In this document: positions 27,301 through 42,300 of the stretch, one piece after another | How positions within the stretch are numbered: position 1 is the first letter of the stretch | Layout: every line of letters starts with the position of its first letter | Assembly (NCBI GenBank): GCA_031761405.1 | Contig: JASEVX010000094.1 | Span: 70,001-134,000 of the forward strand | Length of the DNA: 64,000 nucleotides | Source of the DNA: Serripes groenlandicus | Lineage: Eukaryota > Mollusca > Bivalvia > Cardiida > Cardiidae | Direction: 5' to 3' | Notes under the pieces: generated by a model | The model's database searches: none | What the model was told of the DNA's origin: nothing | Seen by the model: only the letters and a program-made list of their open reading frames with translations | Position numbers and translations under genes: made by a program

Positions 27301-30300
27301 TGGTTAATAATCTATTTCATATAAGTTGTTATTTTGTCGATTTTTGAAAACATTGTGACAAAAGGAGAAATTGCTCAAAAGGAGCAATTTCTCCTGTTGA
27401 TATAATGTTTTCAATTCTTTTCAATAATTAAATTTTTTCCAAATATTTGCCTAGATGATTTCAAAGGCTGTAGATTTGTTGCATGTGGGAAAGGCTTACA
27501 TAATTAATTTTATCTACAGGACCAACTACCTACAACCAACAAGACAACAGAGAAAAGAGGAACACCAATCCATCAATGGTCATTGACTTCAATATTGTTA
27601 CATACACAAACACAAATGAATCCATAGACTTCATCGTCGACCTGACATTTATCGATGCACTGCAGAATGAAACACTGAAAGTCTTGTTTGAAGAGCTTGT
27701 AAATAACGGGACGTTTGATCTTCCCGCCGAGTATGGGTTTACCCTTCGTACGGATTCCTTTAGAGCGCAAACGTATGGTGATATTGTCTGCCAGAGTGGA
27801 CATTTATTAGATCAAACATCATGCGGTAAGCTCAATCATTTCTCATATCAGAGCCCGTAGGTTAAGTAGCAATTTTCATGTTCTAAAATGCTTATTTGAC
27901 CTCCAAAATCTATGTTGTGGGTACTCAAAAGAATTGTCTCAGTGAGACAATTCTTTACAGTACCCACAGAATAGGTTTTAATGAGTGCTAAGAAAGATAT
28001 CTTATAAGAAAGACCCATTAACACCTCTTTATATAGTCCTCTGTCACATACATGTACAAACCAACTCTGCTGAAGTAGTCTTTGAAAGTTATTATCTAGT
28101 CCTCTGTCACATACATGTACAAACCAACTCTGCTGAAGTAGACTTTGAAAGTTATTATATAGTCCTCTGTCACATACATGTACAAACCAACTCTGCTGAA
28201 GTAGTCTTTGAAAGTTATTATATAGTCCTCTGTCACATACATGTACAAACCAACTCTGCTGAAGTAGTCTTTGAAAGTTATTATATAGTCCTCTGTCACA
28301 TACATGTACAAACCAACTCTGCGGAAGTAGTCTTTGAAAGTTATTATCTAGTCCTCTGTCACATACATGTACAAACCAACTCTGCTGAAGTAGTCTTTGA
28401 AAGTTATTATATAGTCCTCTGTCACATGTATACATGTTCAAACCAACTCTGCTGAAGTAGTCTTTGAAAGTTATTATATAGTCCTCTGTCACATACATGT
28501 ACAAACCAACTCTGCGGAAGTAGTCTTTGAAAGTTATTATCTAGTCCTCTGTCACATACATGTACAAACCAACTCTGCGGAAGTAGTCTTTGAAAGTTAT
28601 TATATAGTCCTCTGTCACATACATGTACAAACCGACTCTGCGGAAGTAGACTTTGGAAGTTATTATATAGTCCTCTGTCACATACATGTACAAACCAACT
28701 CTGCGGAAGTAGTCTTTGAAAGTTATTATATAGTCCTCTGTCACATACATGTACAAACCAACTCTGCGGAAGTAGTCTTTGAAAGTTATTATATAGTCCT
28801 CTGTCACATACATGTACAAACCAACTCTGCTGAAGTAGACTTTGAAAGTTATTATATAGTCCTCTGTCACATACATGTACAAACCAACTCTGCGGAAGTA
28901 GTCTTTGAAAGTTATTATCTAGTCCTCTGTCACATACATGTACAAACCAACTCTGCGGAAGTAGTCTTTGAAAGTTATTATATAGTCCTCTGTCACATAC
29001 ATGTACAAACCAACTCTGCTGAAGTAGACTTTGAAAGTAAAATTCACAGTTCAATTCATTCAATCATTCATTCATTCATTCATTTATTTATACATTAATT
29101 CATTCGTTCTTCTGTCCGTCCGGTCATTCATTCATTCACTCACTCAATCACTATATTTTGTTTAGTTTGTTTGTTTCAATGTTTATTTGAGATACTATAT
29201 GATGGGTTTTATTTACTGTTCGTTTCTGTAAAGAACTCAAGTCATGCAACCAGTTATTTGTAAGATACTTTTCATTACTATTGTCTTGTTTTGCAATTGT
29301 GTTACTGTTCTTTTCCAGAAAGGGCGAATCGCTGTTGCGAAATGAAACTTTTTATGAAACACGCACCCATTTAACAGTGAACAAAAACGTATTGTATATA
29401 TGAGATGATTAGGGTCTAGATAAGAGGAAGTGGACAGGTCCTTTTCTCCACTGTATCTGTTTTATTAACAAACCAGCCTTAGTGAGATGATTCTTTTGAG
29501 TACCCACAACATAGGGTTTGAAGGTCAAACAAAGTTCGACATGCTTGTCTTATCTGATATAATAAACTTTTTCCTCTTTTGTACAGTGCCATGTCCATCC
29601 GCGTATTTCCTAAATTCATCCACTCTTTGTGAGTTATGCCCCCTTGGTTTTTACTCTAATGAATCCGGTTTGACAAGCTGTATTGCATGCCCCTCAGGGT
29701 ACACAACTCTTGCAACAGGATCCAAAAACGAAGGGAAGTGTGTAGGTATGTAGATCTGTTTCTATGTCATTTATATTTTCTTTAACCTTTTCAAACATAC
29801 ATACGCTGCAGCAGACGACTCTTAAAAACACTGTGGCTATTGCAGAAATTCATAAAGATATTGCAATGTTTCTCAAAAGAAGAAATGGTTCATGATGATT
29901 TAAATGATCATCTACTGAAGATGGGTTAAAATGCGTCTGCAAGTGGGAAAGGGTTATAGAGCCCAATAGATGATTCATGTCATGTGGCGACAGATCAAAT
30001 TTATTCAATGTATCTAACTTAGTGCACAAAATATTCTTGATAAGAAATGAAGAGTCTAACCTTAAACGTTTAGCATCCATATGTTCTGATCTTTATCTAA
30101 ACTAGTTGCTACTCATTTTATATTTATGTTAAATAATCACTACAGGACAGTAATCTACACATATTTGTATGTTGTTGGGGGATGGTGGGGGGGGTTGGGG
30201 GGGTGGGGGGGGGGGGGGGGTAAACCTATACATGTGTTGTTTATAGTAGAGGCAGGTGGCCTTTATATTTGAATCTTGAGTTTTGAAAATATGTAGACAA

Positions 30301-33300
30301 AATAACATACATTATAGAGCCATATTCTCCATGTTTCACAATTAACCTTAGCTTCTAGCATCGGTTTAGTCTGTTCATTACCTACACTAGTTCCTATCTA
30401 TCGTATATAATTTGTTACATTACAACTACAGGAAAATACAAATAGTTTTATTTTTAAGGGGCAAAACTAATTATATTTATTGTTTATATTATGGGCTGGT
30501 GACCTAAATATTTAAATAAAATATTTGAATCTTGAATCTTGAACAATGTAGCAGTGGCGGCTTCCCTCTTTGGCAATCAGGGTTGCTGGTATAGCATTGC
30601 GGCTATTATTATGGGCCGGTGGCTTACATATTTAAATAAAATATTTGAATCTTTGAAATAAGGGGAACTAGCAGATAAATGGGTTCTTTGTTCAATGTGG
30701 TTGACTTCATTCTTTAATCAATGTACTTATTAGACATTTTAATGATTGAAAAGATTTGAAAATATTGTTACAAAAGGACAAATTGTTCATTATGATCAAT
30801 TTCTCCTTTTGCCATTTCCCCCCAACATTCTATGCTGTATACTATGTCTCAAAACGCGTTTGCACGCGGGAAATGAACCATCTGCAAAAATAAATAATTT
30901 AAGGGTTTATCAATTAAAACAAATAAAGCTCTAGATAAAGGGCTTCTAAAATCCTTATCTGACCTAATAACCCTATGTTGTGGGTACTCAAAAGAAGACG
31001 ATTCTTTTGAGTACCCACTTCATAGAGAGATATTGGGAGGAGGGGTAGGGGGAGAGGGGGGGGGGGGGTAGCGGTGGAAGAGCTGTATACCCCTCCTTAT
31101 CTGGACTTCTGACAAAACAAACTTTCTTACCTTGATTGGGGTTTTTTTCTTCAGAATTTTGTTCTGCTGGACAGTATTCAGCCACAGGTGTGGTGCCCTG
31201 TACAGTGTGCCCTGTTGGTTATTACCAGAGTGGAACCGGTCAAACATCATGCACACAGTGTTCAATTGGAACTACTCAGTTTGCGGGCTCGGTGTCCAGT
31301 ACTGCATGTCAAGGTAAGATAAATAAGGTTATCTTACCCCCTTTACCACATACAACATACACCGAGCCCCGGTAGCTCAGTCGGTAGCGACGCGGGCTGT
31401 CAATCCAGGGGTTGTGAGTTCAAATCCAAGCTCGCCCAACATTCTTTCCGACGTTTGACAAAAGTCACTGCGACATGCGTCATTCGTCTTTCACCAATGG
31501 GCTAACAGTCTATGTGAAAAAACAGCCAGTTGCATGGAAGGTGTTGTGTTGAGTATTGGTATGGGAAAGCAAGGAAACGCATGAGTAGGTGAACTGGCCG
31601 CCGTGATATGATTTTTTTTTAAAAACGGCGTTAAACCCCAATTAAAGCAATGTTTGCCTTTTGCCACAATGTTTTCTTAAGTTGTCTGTGGCAGAGACAT
31701 CAGAACACGTCTGTATGTGGGAATTCGAAAGTGCTAAGATTAGCTTACTTGAGTACAAAATGGTCAATAGTTCCTTAAATCCTTTCCCACATTACACATA
31801 AAGCTACAGAAGATGATTTTGAAAACAACTATTCAAAAGTATGGGGGGAAAAACCTCTAATAATGATAAATAATTATTGAATAAAATTAAAAACATTGAA
31901 GCAAATGGAGAACATACTTTCTATAAGCAATTTCTTTTTTTCTTACAATGTTTTCAAAAGTTCATATTTTTGTCATGACGATATTTGAAGTAATCTGCTG
32001 CAGATTTTGTCCGAGTGGTAGTTTAACCCTTTCCCACATAGAGAAGCTTTCGGACACCTTTGGAGCAGATGAATTTTAAAAACGTTTGTGGCAAAATGAG
32101 AAATTATTCATCAATCATCATGAGCAATTTCTCCTTATGCCACAAGGTTCTCAACTCTTTTCAACAGTTATACTTTCATATAGAACACTAATTGTCATTC
32201 GTATGTTTGCCTAGATATCATCTGCTATACAGATTTATTGCATGTGGAAAAGGATTAAGCAGGTAATCATGTGAGATTTTCAGCTTGTCCGTTTTACGAA
32301 GAAAAATAAATAGGGCTATTGTGATATCCTCAACGTCATCGTAGCTGCGTCATCCTCACAACACTTTAAAATTACCTCATTACTAAAAAAAAACGTTCAA
32401 ATGAAACTTGGTACACATGTTCTATGAACAATACGCATGTATATGCAAAGTCACGTAACTCCGCGTTCGCTAAGCCGTGCCCTTGTTACTTATATAATTT
32501 ATTTTATTTTTACTTACAGCATTTCACATTCTAGTTGATAATACTACTGGATTCGTGACCGTAGGTAACTCCATCAACTTGGTGAACATGACCTTCATGC
32601 TATGGGTCAAACGGTATGCAGATATGAGCGCAAATGCTACTATAAAGTTCACATCTGAAGGAAATGACGTCATGATCATTTACTTTACTGATGTGATCAT
32701 AGTAGAAGTACCGTAAGTATTTATTTTCAAATATACATGTCAGCTGCGAGTAGCGATAAGGTCTTATTGCATCGGAGTACAGTGTAGACACATAGTAATC
32801 TGTCACATCTCCACTGTCTCATCACAGCCTTCACTGTCTGTCTACATGCAATAAAGTCTTAAATGCAACTTTTGGCATTACTCCAGAAGTGTCCACAGAG
32901 CTCTGAATAAGGATCGTTTTGCATGTTCTAAAATCCTTATTTGACCCCGAAACCCTCTGTTGTGAGTACACACATCATAGGGATTAGTTGAAAAATAAGA
33001 GAGATATTTTGGGGAAAAGAGCTGAATATCCCTCATTATCTGGAACACTGGACCCCACTATTAGACCATTGGTGGAATAAGAATAATGTTTGTTGATTTG
33101 GCTTTTGCCAAAAGTCGCAAATAACGTTGAGCAAGCTGGTGCTTCAACTCACAATTCCTGAATTGACAGCCCGTATTTCTACGGATGAGCTACTGCGGCT
33201 AAACAAATGGCATACAAGGAAGATCCAGGTCACTGAGGAGCCGGCAGAGCTGTATTCTTGTTGGTTGCAATATCCCAAATGTTTGTGTGTCTGTGCCATA

Positions 33301-36300
33301 GATGATATATTCCTTTTACCCGTGCTACCTGTCTTTGCTTAGTGAGAACACTTCTATGTTGTCATTGTGTCTGTCATAATGAACAATTTCTCCTTTTGCC
33401 ACAAAGTCTTCAACTCTGTTCAATTATTATTCTATTATGTATAGAGATTTTCATACTTTTGCCTGGAAATTTCCAATGTCATCTGCTGCAGATTGGTTAT
33501 ATGTGGGAAAGGGTTAAATTTTTGTTATCAACTGACATCCGAGCCGCCCGCGAGAAAACCAACATTGTATATCTGCATAAAGTATCGATCCGGATCAGCC
33601 TAAGCATGCTGAGCAGGCTAATCCGGACAGACACTGTTCGCCTCCTATGGATTTTCTGTTTCAGGATCATTACTATATATACTTCTATCCCCCTGAGACG
33701 GAATGTGTCAGCCCAGATCAGTCTGTGCGGACTGTGCAGACTGATCTGGGTCGATACATTACGCATAGGCCATAATGTTTGTTTTCTGGTGGAACCGCTC
33801 ATATTTATTTCATCCAGTGATAATGGGGATACGGAAATTGGTTACCTGCCATACGCAGCATGGACACATGTAGCAATTACCTGGGATACAGTGACCGGCG
33901 AATTGTCTTCATATATCAATGGGGAACTGGGACTTGGAGTGATGACACCAAACCCACCGTCTCCTCTTATTTCGAACGGTGAAATACTACTGTTGTCTGT
34001 TGGTTACACAGGTATGTAGGGATGGTTTATGGTCCTGTCACATTATTGCATATGAGAGAAACGTATTAGTTTCGTATGAAAATTCATAAATTATATGCAC
34101 AAAAAGCCATTTAAATTACAGAATTGTTTGTATACTTACAGTTTTGAACCTATGAGAAGCATATGAGTAGCGTACGTCCAGCGTATTACCAGCGTAGTCT
34201 GCATATGGCTAGCGAATGAGTAGTGTATGATCTGCGCATGTCCTGCATACCGCCATCACATGACAAAGTGCCCATATAAGCTGCGGCCTTTCCACATTGC
34301 AGCATTACTGCAGTAGTAATGGGATCCTATATATACATTTTATCAAAACACTGGCAATACACAGGAGATACGCTTGCCATATGCCAATCAATCGCTAGTT
34401 GTATGTTATAGTGTTTACGTTACTCAATCGTCAGGCATCGCCACGATGTCTATATACGTTGCAGATATAGGCAATATTGAGGTTTTTGCATACAATACAT
34501 ATTCAGCTTGTAACGAGCTGTCTCATCTGAAATCAGCATTGTTTGCCCTTTAATTATACAAATATTTAGAAATTCTTACTACATGAAAAATAGATTCGGC
34601 TGAATTTGAACATGGAAGAGTCTACTTTAAACAATTTGGCACTGAAAGAGTTAATTCCACAGGTAGGAATCCGCCGTGGCCAAGTAATTAGCGTGCTTTG
34701 AAACTGGAGGTTCGGCGGACATTTCCTCATCGTGTACTGGGTTCTCTCCCCAGAGATCATGAATAAGTGTTCTGTCGCCATGGTGTAACTAGACTAATGT
34801 TGAAAATGCAGTAAAACTCAAAGAAAACAATGAATCTTTCTTATTCTACAGGTATTTTTATTGCTGATTTACATCTGGAGGATGCAGTACTCTCCACATC
34901 AGAAATAGACTCAATGACAAGCAGTTGTTGGACAGAAAAGTCTGGTGATGTATTTGGAATGAGCGATTTCCGCGGAACAACTTTAACAGGTGTTCAGCTC
35001 CAAACACCCTTATTCTGTGATCGTACGTATTAATCTTTTGGCTCTGGATTCATTCATGAAATAACTTAACCCCCTTTACCACATACACGAGATTTGCAGC
35101 TCACGACTTTGATGCAAAACTAAAGACACTCCTTGTGAATGAATTTGTAATTACATGTATTGAACAGAGGTGAAAACTGTGTGACAGACAGAATATTTGC
35201 TCATATAACTAAACAAATGTTGAAAGTTGCATAAAACAACAAACAATCAAACATACCATCAGGGATCATCAGGGATGAAAATTGGAATTTTGTTAAGTAT
35301 TGATGTTGTCAGATTATGAGCAGTTTTATCACATAACAGTGACATAAAGCAGTGACATAAATATCATATGTAACTAGTTACATAAATAGCCGACTCACAG
35401 CACGTACGTCACGACGTCACTCCAGTGTGATGTCACTTTAAATGACAGCATATTGTTTACAATTGTTCTGAATTTCGGCATTTATAAAAAAATATTGTTT
35501 AAAGAGAATAAATCTCGATAAATGAAATGTTATTTATAAGTGCCTTGTTGCTAATTTTTTATAAAATTAAAAGGTTATTGATAGGGACTATTTTTTACAG
35601 TGGAAGTATGCATTAGAACTTCGGGGTGAACTTCGGTCACTTTTTATATGAGGGCGAAGAAAGATAGATTTTAAGATTGAAAACAATCTTTTTATGGTGT
35701 TATGTGATAAATAGAATCTTACATTCGTGCTTATTTGATATTGTTTTTATGAAACTCGTCGACTGAAACGAATATGACGCTCGGCAGAGCCTCGCGTCAT
35801 ATTATTTCAGTCGACTCATTTCATAAAAACAATATCAAATAAGCACTCATGTAAGATCCTCTATTTATGTATAAAAACAGTGGAAATTTGTAGGAATGTT
35901 CCTTAGGTGGTCATCTTTCAAATCTATTAAAATAAAAAAAAAATATATAGAACTTTTGTAGCTGCATCATCAAAATGAGGGAATGGGGGAATAATGCCAA
36001 AACTTAAATGCCTTCTTTTCCGTAAGTACTAGCCCTATTTGAAAAACAATTGGACACAAATGAATCTTTCTTGACCCTCTACTAAAATTTATCAAATTAC
36101 GGGCTTGTTTTCCATATATGCTTAGAGTAACTGTTAACCCTTTTCCCTCATATAGACGCTTTCTGACGCCTCTGCAGCAGACGGCCTTTTGAAAACATAG
36201 TGCCAAAAGAAGAAATTGCACAAGACGTGCAATTTCTCCTTTTGCCACAATGTTTTCCACTTTTTGTCATAGGTTATCCATTCAACTATGGAGATTTTCT

Positions 36301-39300
36301 ATGTTTTGACAAAATAAGTTCGAAGCCGTCTGCTGCAAAATTGTTGTATGAGGGAAAGGGTTAAATCAGGTGAGAAATATAGGATCCTCATGGTCCTCTT
36401 GTTTTCTCCTTTCAGCCATCGATGAATGTGCCACCGACCCATGTAACAACCAAACCTGTATCAATGGTATCAACACGTACACGTGTTATTGCTCTTCGGG
36501 ATGGTCTGGCTTGAACTGTGACACTCCCCCGGACTACTGTATCGACAATGGGTGCACCAATGGTGCCACCTGTGTGTCCGGTAACCCCGGGTATACATGC
36601 ACTTGCCTGACGGGATATTCGGGCGACCTTTGTGATGTTGTCCCCGGTGAGTTTGTTTAACCTTTTCCAACATACAGACTCATTTTGCCGTCTCTGCAGC
36701 ATTGAATTTTGAAAACATTGTACACAAGAAAAATTGCTCAAAACAAGCTATTTCTCCTTTTTGTCACAATGTTTTTAACTCTATTCAATGACAACGCCTT
36801 TTATTTCAAGAGATTTTCGTAATCTTTACCTAAACGTTTTCAAAGTCATCTGATGCAGTGGTGTATACTGTGGGAAAGGGTTAACCTTTAACCTTTTGCA
36901 GACGCATTATAAAAACATTGTAGCAAAACGATAAATTGCTCAATATCTCTTTTAATCACATTGTTATCAATTTAATTCAATATTTTTCTTTCATTTATTT
37001 AGAGTTTCCATATTTGTTGCTAAGTGTCCATTCTTCACTTGCCACAATGTTTTTAAAAGTGTGGTACGGAGGAAGACTTTGCTGCATTTATGAAGATAAT
37101 TATTGACTCAATAATATTGTTCTGATATGTGTGTTTACCCTGTCAATTGACGCTATAAGTATCTAACAATGATATTGTTCTGTTCTGTTCTTGTCCCCTG
37201 TCAATTGACGCTATAAGTATCTAACAAAGATGTTGTTCTGTTGTGTTCTTGTCTGGGGTTGTGAGTTTGAATCCCGTCTCGGCCAACTTTCTTTCCGAGG
37301 ATTGACAAAGTCAATGCGACATGCGTCATTCGTCTTCCACCAATGGGCTAAGTCTATGTGGAAAAGCAGCCAGGTGCTTGGGAAGATTGTTGTGTGGAGT
37401 ACTGGTGTGAGAAAACCAGGAAATGCATGAGTAGGTGAATTGGCCGCCGTGATATAACTGAGAAATTGTTAAAAACGGCGTTAAACCCCAATCAATCAAT
37501 CAATTTGTTCTTGTCTCCTGTGAATTGACGCTATACACGTACGTATATAACAAAGATATAGTTCTGTTCTGTGTGTGTACCCAGTCAATTGACTCTATTA
37601 GCATCTAACAATGATATTGTTCTGTATTGTTTTTGTCCCCTGTCAATTGACGCTATAAGTATCTTACAAAGATATTGTTCTGTTCTGTGTGAGTGTACCC
37701 TGTCAATTGACTCTATAAGCATTTAATTAAGATATTAATTGTTCTGTTCTGTTCTTGTCCCCTGTCAATTGTCGCTATAGTATCTAACAAAAACAATATT
37801 GTTCTGTTCTGTTCTTGTCCCCTGAATCTAAAAGCATCTAACAACGATATTGTTCTGCACTGTTCTGGTACCCTGTCAATTGACGCAATAAGCATCTAAC
37901 AAAGATATTGTTCTGCACTGTTCTGGTACCCTGTCAATTAACTCAATAAGCATCTAACAACGATATTGACATCATGAACGGAGTAAATAGTCGCTTTAAG
38001 TTTGATCTTTAAAAGACTAAAACATTCGCTGGAAATGTCTGTGTAAATTTGGCTTAGCAGACGACTTTTGAATCATTGTGACAAAGGGCAAAATTGCTCA
38101 AACGATCCATGTCTCAATTTGCCACAATATTTTCGATGTTTCCCTTTATTCAGGAATTATTCCTATATTTATAGAGTTTTCTGTGTTTTAACCAACATGC
38201 TTTCAAAATGATCTGCTTCCGGTTTGCTGTATGTGGGATAGGCTGAATTCTGTCTTAACTGTTTAACCAAATCTTGAGCAGGCGATTTTGAAAGAATTAT
38301 GGGCAAAAGTATGAACAATCTCACTAATTATTACTGAAATGAGTTGTGGCAAAGATCATATACTCCAGATTCGTCTACATTTGGGAAAGAGTTAAAAAAA
38401 AAAAGAGAGAAATATTTGGCAGATTTTAATTATTATATAATATTGATGATTTCATTTTTAAATACAGTGGATGGTAAATGGTCTGCATGGTCCAGTTATG
38501 GGTCTTGTGGGGTCACCTGTGGGGGCTCAACCCAGATACGGTCAAGGTCATGTGACAGTCCTGAACCTTCACCGCAAGGAGCCAACTGTTCAGGGGACAC
38601 AACTGAGACACAGACTTGTGGTCACGGCACTTGTCCAAGTGAGTTGTCGTTCATGAAAACGTTATCTATCTTTTGATAGTCTCATTATGTGATAATTGTA
38701 TTAACCCTTTTCCTCATATGACAATTCTGCAGCAGACGACTTTGATATTATTTTGTCAAAAAATAGAAAATCTCTGTTTATGTTGGTTGTATTGTGTTGT
38801 TACATAATGAGACCTGGTCGGTCAGTGAAAGGGTTACATGTAACCACTTTCAACCGACAGCAATTTCAAAATTTCTGTTGGTTGTATTTTGTCGTTACAT
38901 AATGAGACCTGATCGCTCAGTGAAAGGGTAAACTACTTTCAACCGACAGCAATTTAAAGTTTCTGTTTGTTATATTTTGTCGTTACATAATGAGACCTGA
39001 TCGCTCAGTGAAAGAGTTAACCACTTTCAACCGACAGCAATTTCAAAAAATGTCCGTTGGTTATATTTTGTCGTAACATGTTGAGACCTGATCGCTCAGT
39101 CGGAATGGACTAGGACTATCAATCCAGGAGTCGTGGGTTTCGAACCCCGGCTTGGCCATTCACTGGTGTCTAGTGTCATTCATTTTCCACAAAAGGGTTA
39201 AATAGTCTATCCGTAAAGGTAGTCAGTTGTTTTGGAAGAGTGTTCTATGGAGTTATGGTGTGAAAAAGCCTGGAAAAAATGCTAGGTGAAATGGCCACCA

Positions 39301-42300
39301 AGATATAAATAACTGAAGTTCTTTTAAAAACGGCGTTAATGTCCATCCAATCAAGCAACCAATTGTTTGTGACGTGGCTCTTTTTTCTGTTTACATTATA
39401 GCTTGTCCAGATCTGGCCAGGGGTTTTAGAATGCTGTCAAACTGCACAGTGGAGCAAGCGACAGGGGATGAGACGTGCCTGATATATTGTCGAGACGGAT
39501 ACGCACTCCCGCCGAATTTACAAACAGAGTTCACCTGTGGTGTTAGCACAAACTATTCTTGGTCACCATATGGCAATGCACCAGATTGCGAGGGTAAGTG
39601 TGAGATACATTATCTTAACACTTTTCCCCATATACTCATTTCCTAGTGTATTATGGGGGTAATGCTACTCCACAGTATTTTCGTTCCCGCTTATAGACGT
39701 ATTTGCTTTTGAAAACATTGAGGCAAAAGGAGAAATTCCAACCCTATTCAAGCATTTTTTCTAATTGGGAAAAGGTTAAAGTACACACACTTCTGGAGCT
39801 TGTCATTATCGCTTAAAAACTTAGAAGTTGTGTCTTTTTATTTGGACAAAACTTGTTTTCGAACTAACAACATCCTTTTTAGTGTTAGTCCTAATACAGT
39901 CGGTGATGTCCTGACCTCCACCCATATAATTATCCACATTTCTGTCGTTTTTATTTCCTGCCAAATTTTGAAAATGTAGTAAATGCTGATGTCATCACAT
40001 GATTACGTTACATGGCACTGCTGCAGAACGTATGGATTGATTGATTGGGGCTCAAAGCCGTTTTCAGAAAAAAGCAGACGACTTTGATACTGTCTGCTGC
40101 ATGACATCTGAGAGGTGCTTCATGAAAACCAACCTTAACGACTTTTGTTTGGACAACAGCAAACGACTTTGATACTGTCTGCTGCATGACATCTGAGAGG
40201 TGCTCCATGAAAACCAACCTTAACGACCTTTGTTTGGACAACAGCAGACGACTTTGGTACTGTCTGCTGCATTATATCTAAGAGGTGCTCCATGAAAACC
40301 AACCTTGACGACCTTTGTTTGGACAACAGCAGACGACTTTGATACTGTCTGCTGCATGACATCTGAGAGGTGCTCCATGAAAACCAACCTTGACGACCTT
40401 TTTTTGACAACAGCAGACGACTTTGATACTGTCTGCTGCATGACATCTGAGAGGTGCTCCAGGAAAACCAACCTTAACGACCTTTGTTTGGACAACAGCA
40501 GACGACTTTGATACTGTCTGCTGCATGACATCTGACAGGTGCTTCATGAAAACCAACCTTAACGTCATTAATACACATGTAGCTCACGGTCCGTCAACAT
40601 CCTCACCTCTGTAACCAGTGAGTCAATTTGCATGAAACTTCACCGAAAGCATCCTTTTCAATATCCTCACCAAACGTCCTTCAATTAAACCACCATTGAG
40701 AAGATTTTTTTGAGTACTCACAACCTAGGGTTTGAGTGTCAAGAATTATAGAAAATGAAAAATGCTTCTTATCCAAAGCTTTGAATCTTTTCAGATCCTA
40801 CTAAACCAAACCGTACACGTATTTATGCTGCAATAGAAACAAACGTGCCTATCTTGGCTGTTGATCAGGCAGAGGTACAGCAAACCGTGACTGACAACTT
40901 ATCTTCTGTTAAGTGCATACAAGATAGTCTCTGTTCAGCTACTGTAGAAATATCAAATTCAAAAAGGAAAAGGAGCACAGGATCTACAATTCAAGTGACC
41001 CTGACTGTGGAAATGACCGAGACAGGATCACTGGATATTCAAACTTATCTATCAACCTCAACAGGTAACAGAATCACCTTGGTGTTAGAGTTGTTATAGA
41101 GGAGACCAGGCAGGGTTCGATTCCCTTGTTGGGTCTGAACAAATACTTTAAGAATTTAAGTAGTGACTTCCATCCTAGATAATTAGATAAGAGGGAGTGA
41201 ACAGGTCTTTTCCCCATAATATTTCTCATATTTCTCAACCAAATCCTAAGTTGTGGGTACTCAAAAGAATTCTTTTGAGTACCCACAAAATAGGATTTGA
41301 ATGTCAAAAATGAATTTTAAAACAAGAAAACTGCCCCTTATCTAGAGGACTAGATAAGAAGAAGTGAACAGGTCTTTTCCCCATAATGTTTTTCATATTC
41401 CTCAACCAAATCCTTTTTCTAGGTACTCAAAAGGATCGTCGCAATTAGTTGATTCATTCGAGTACCCCACACCATAGGGCTTTAATATCAAATAAGGATT
41501 TTAGAACCTGAAAAACGCCCCTTATTTGGAGCTCTGCCCTCCTTTGTGCTCAGATACACGGCTATAACATTACGACCAATGGGATGGTGTCAGAGTAAGT
41601 TTACCAGCAGTACTGGTAATTTACCCAGGATACACTCTGATATGACTGAAATACGGTTGAAAGTGATGTAAACCCAAAATAAGAACAACTCAACAGGTAA
41701 TATAATTGACCCTTTCCCACATGCGGACACTTGTTGGTGTGCCTGCAGCAGAATTGTTTGGAAAACATTGACACATAAGGTGAATTTGCACATCATGAAT
41801 AATTTCTCCTTTAGCCAATATGTATTCAACTCTTTTCAATTATTTAAGCTTCATTCATAAAGATTTTTATTTTTTTACCCAGACATTACATTTACAAAGT
41901 CATCTTCTGCAGATGAGGGAAAATATTAAAACAGGGAAAAAAATGTATAAGTAGCATGATTTTGATAAAGTGTTGGCAACATCTTAGGATAGGAGAATTT
42001 ACTAGTTTTGAGCATAAAATCGATTTTGCCTACTTTTCTGTCGTAATTGATTTCCTCCTTTCAATTTGAATGGCCACAGGCCACTATCAACGTTGGCTGG
42101 GGTGTAAAATGTTACACTCCGCTGTTAATTGTAAGCGTTTTATCCCCGTTGCACCACTTTTTTCAAAAGTTGCCTGCTGCAGAACCTTTGGAAAGCATCT
42201 GTATATTGGAAAGGATTCAATTTATCACAAAAAAGACGAAGAGAATTGGAACTTTCAAAGCCTTTCCCACATTTATACCTGTTTTGACTGATCTGCATCT

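Noticed and set aside
27848..29063. 213-218-codon frames on both strands
   Set aside because: 63-bp array; both strands stay open because the unit length is a multiple of three.
33342..34019. 225-codon continuous frame ending in the pentraxin motif
   Set aside because: Its first two thirds are family A and family B transposon sequence; only 33818-34011 is exon, which the phase-2 join to exon 15 and the acceptor at 33817 support.
34566..36260. Minus-strand frames as a gene on the opposite strand
   Set aside because: Short, no domain, overlap exon 17 or MITE sequence. No convincing minus-strand exon was found anywhere in the window.
40008..40568. Overlapping 77-103-codon minus frames
   Set aside because: 85-bp minisatellite artefact.
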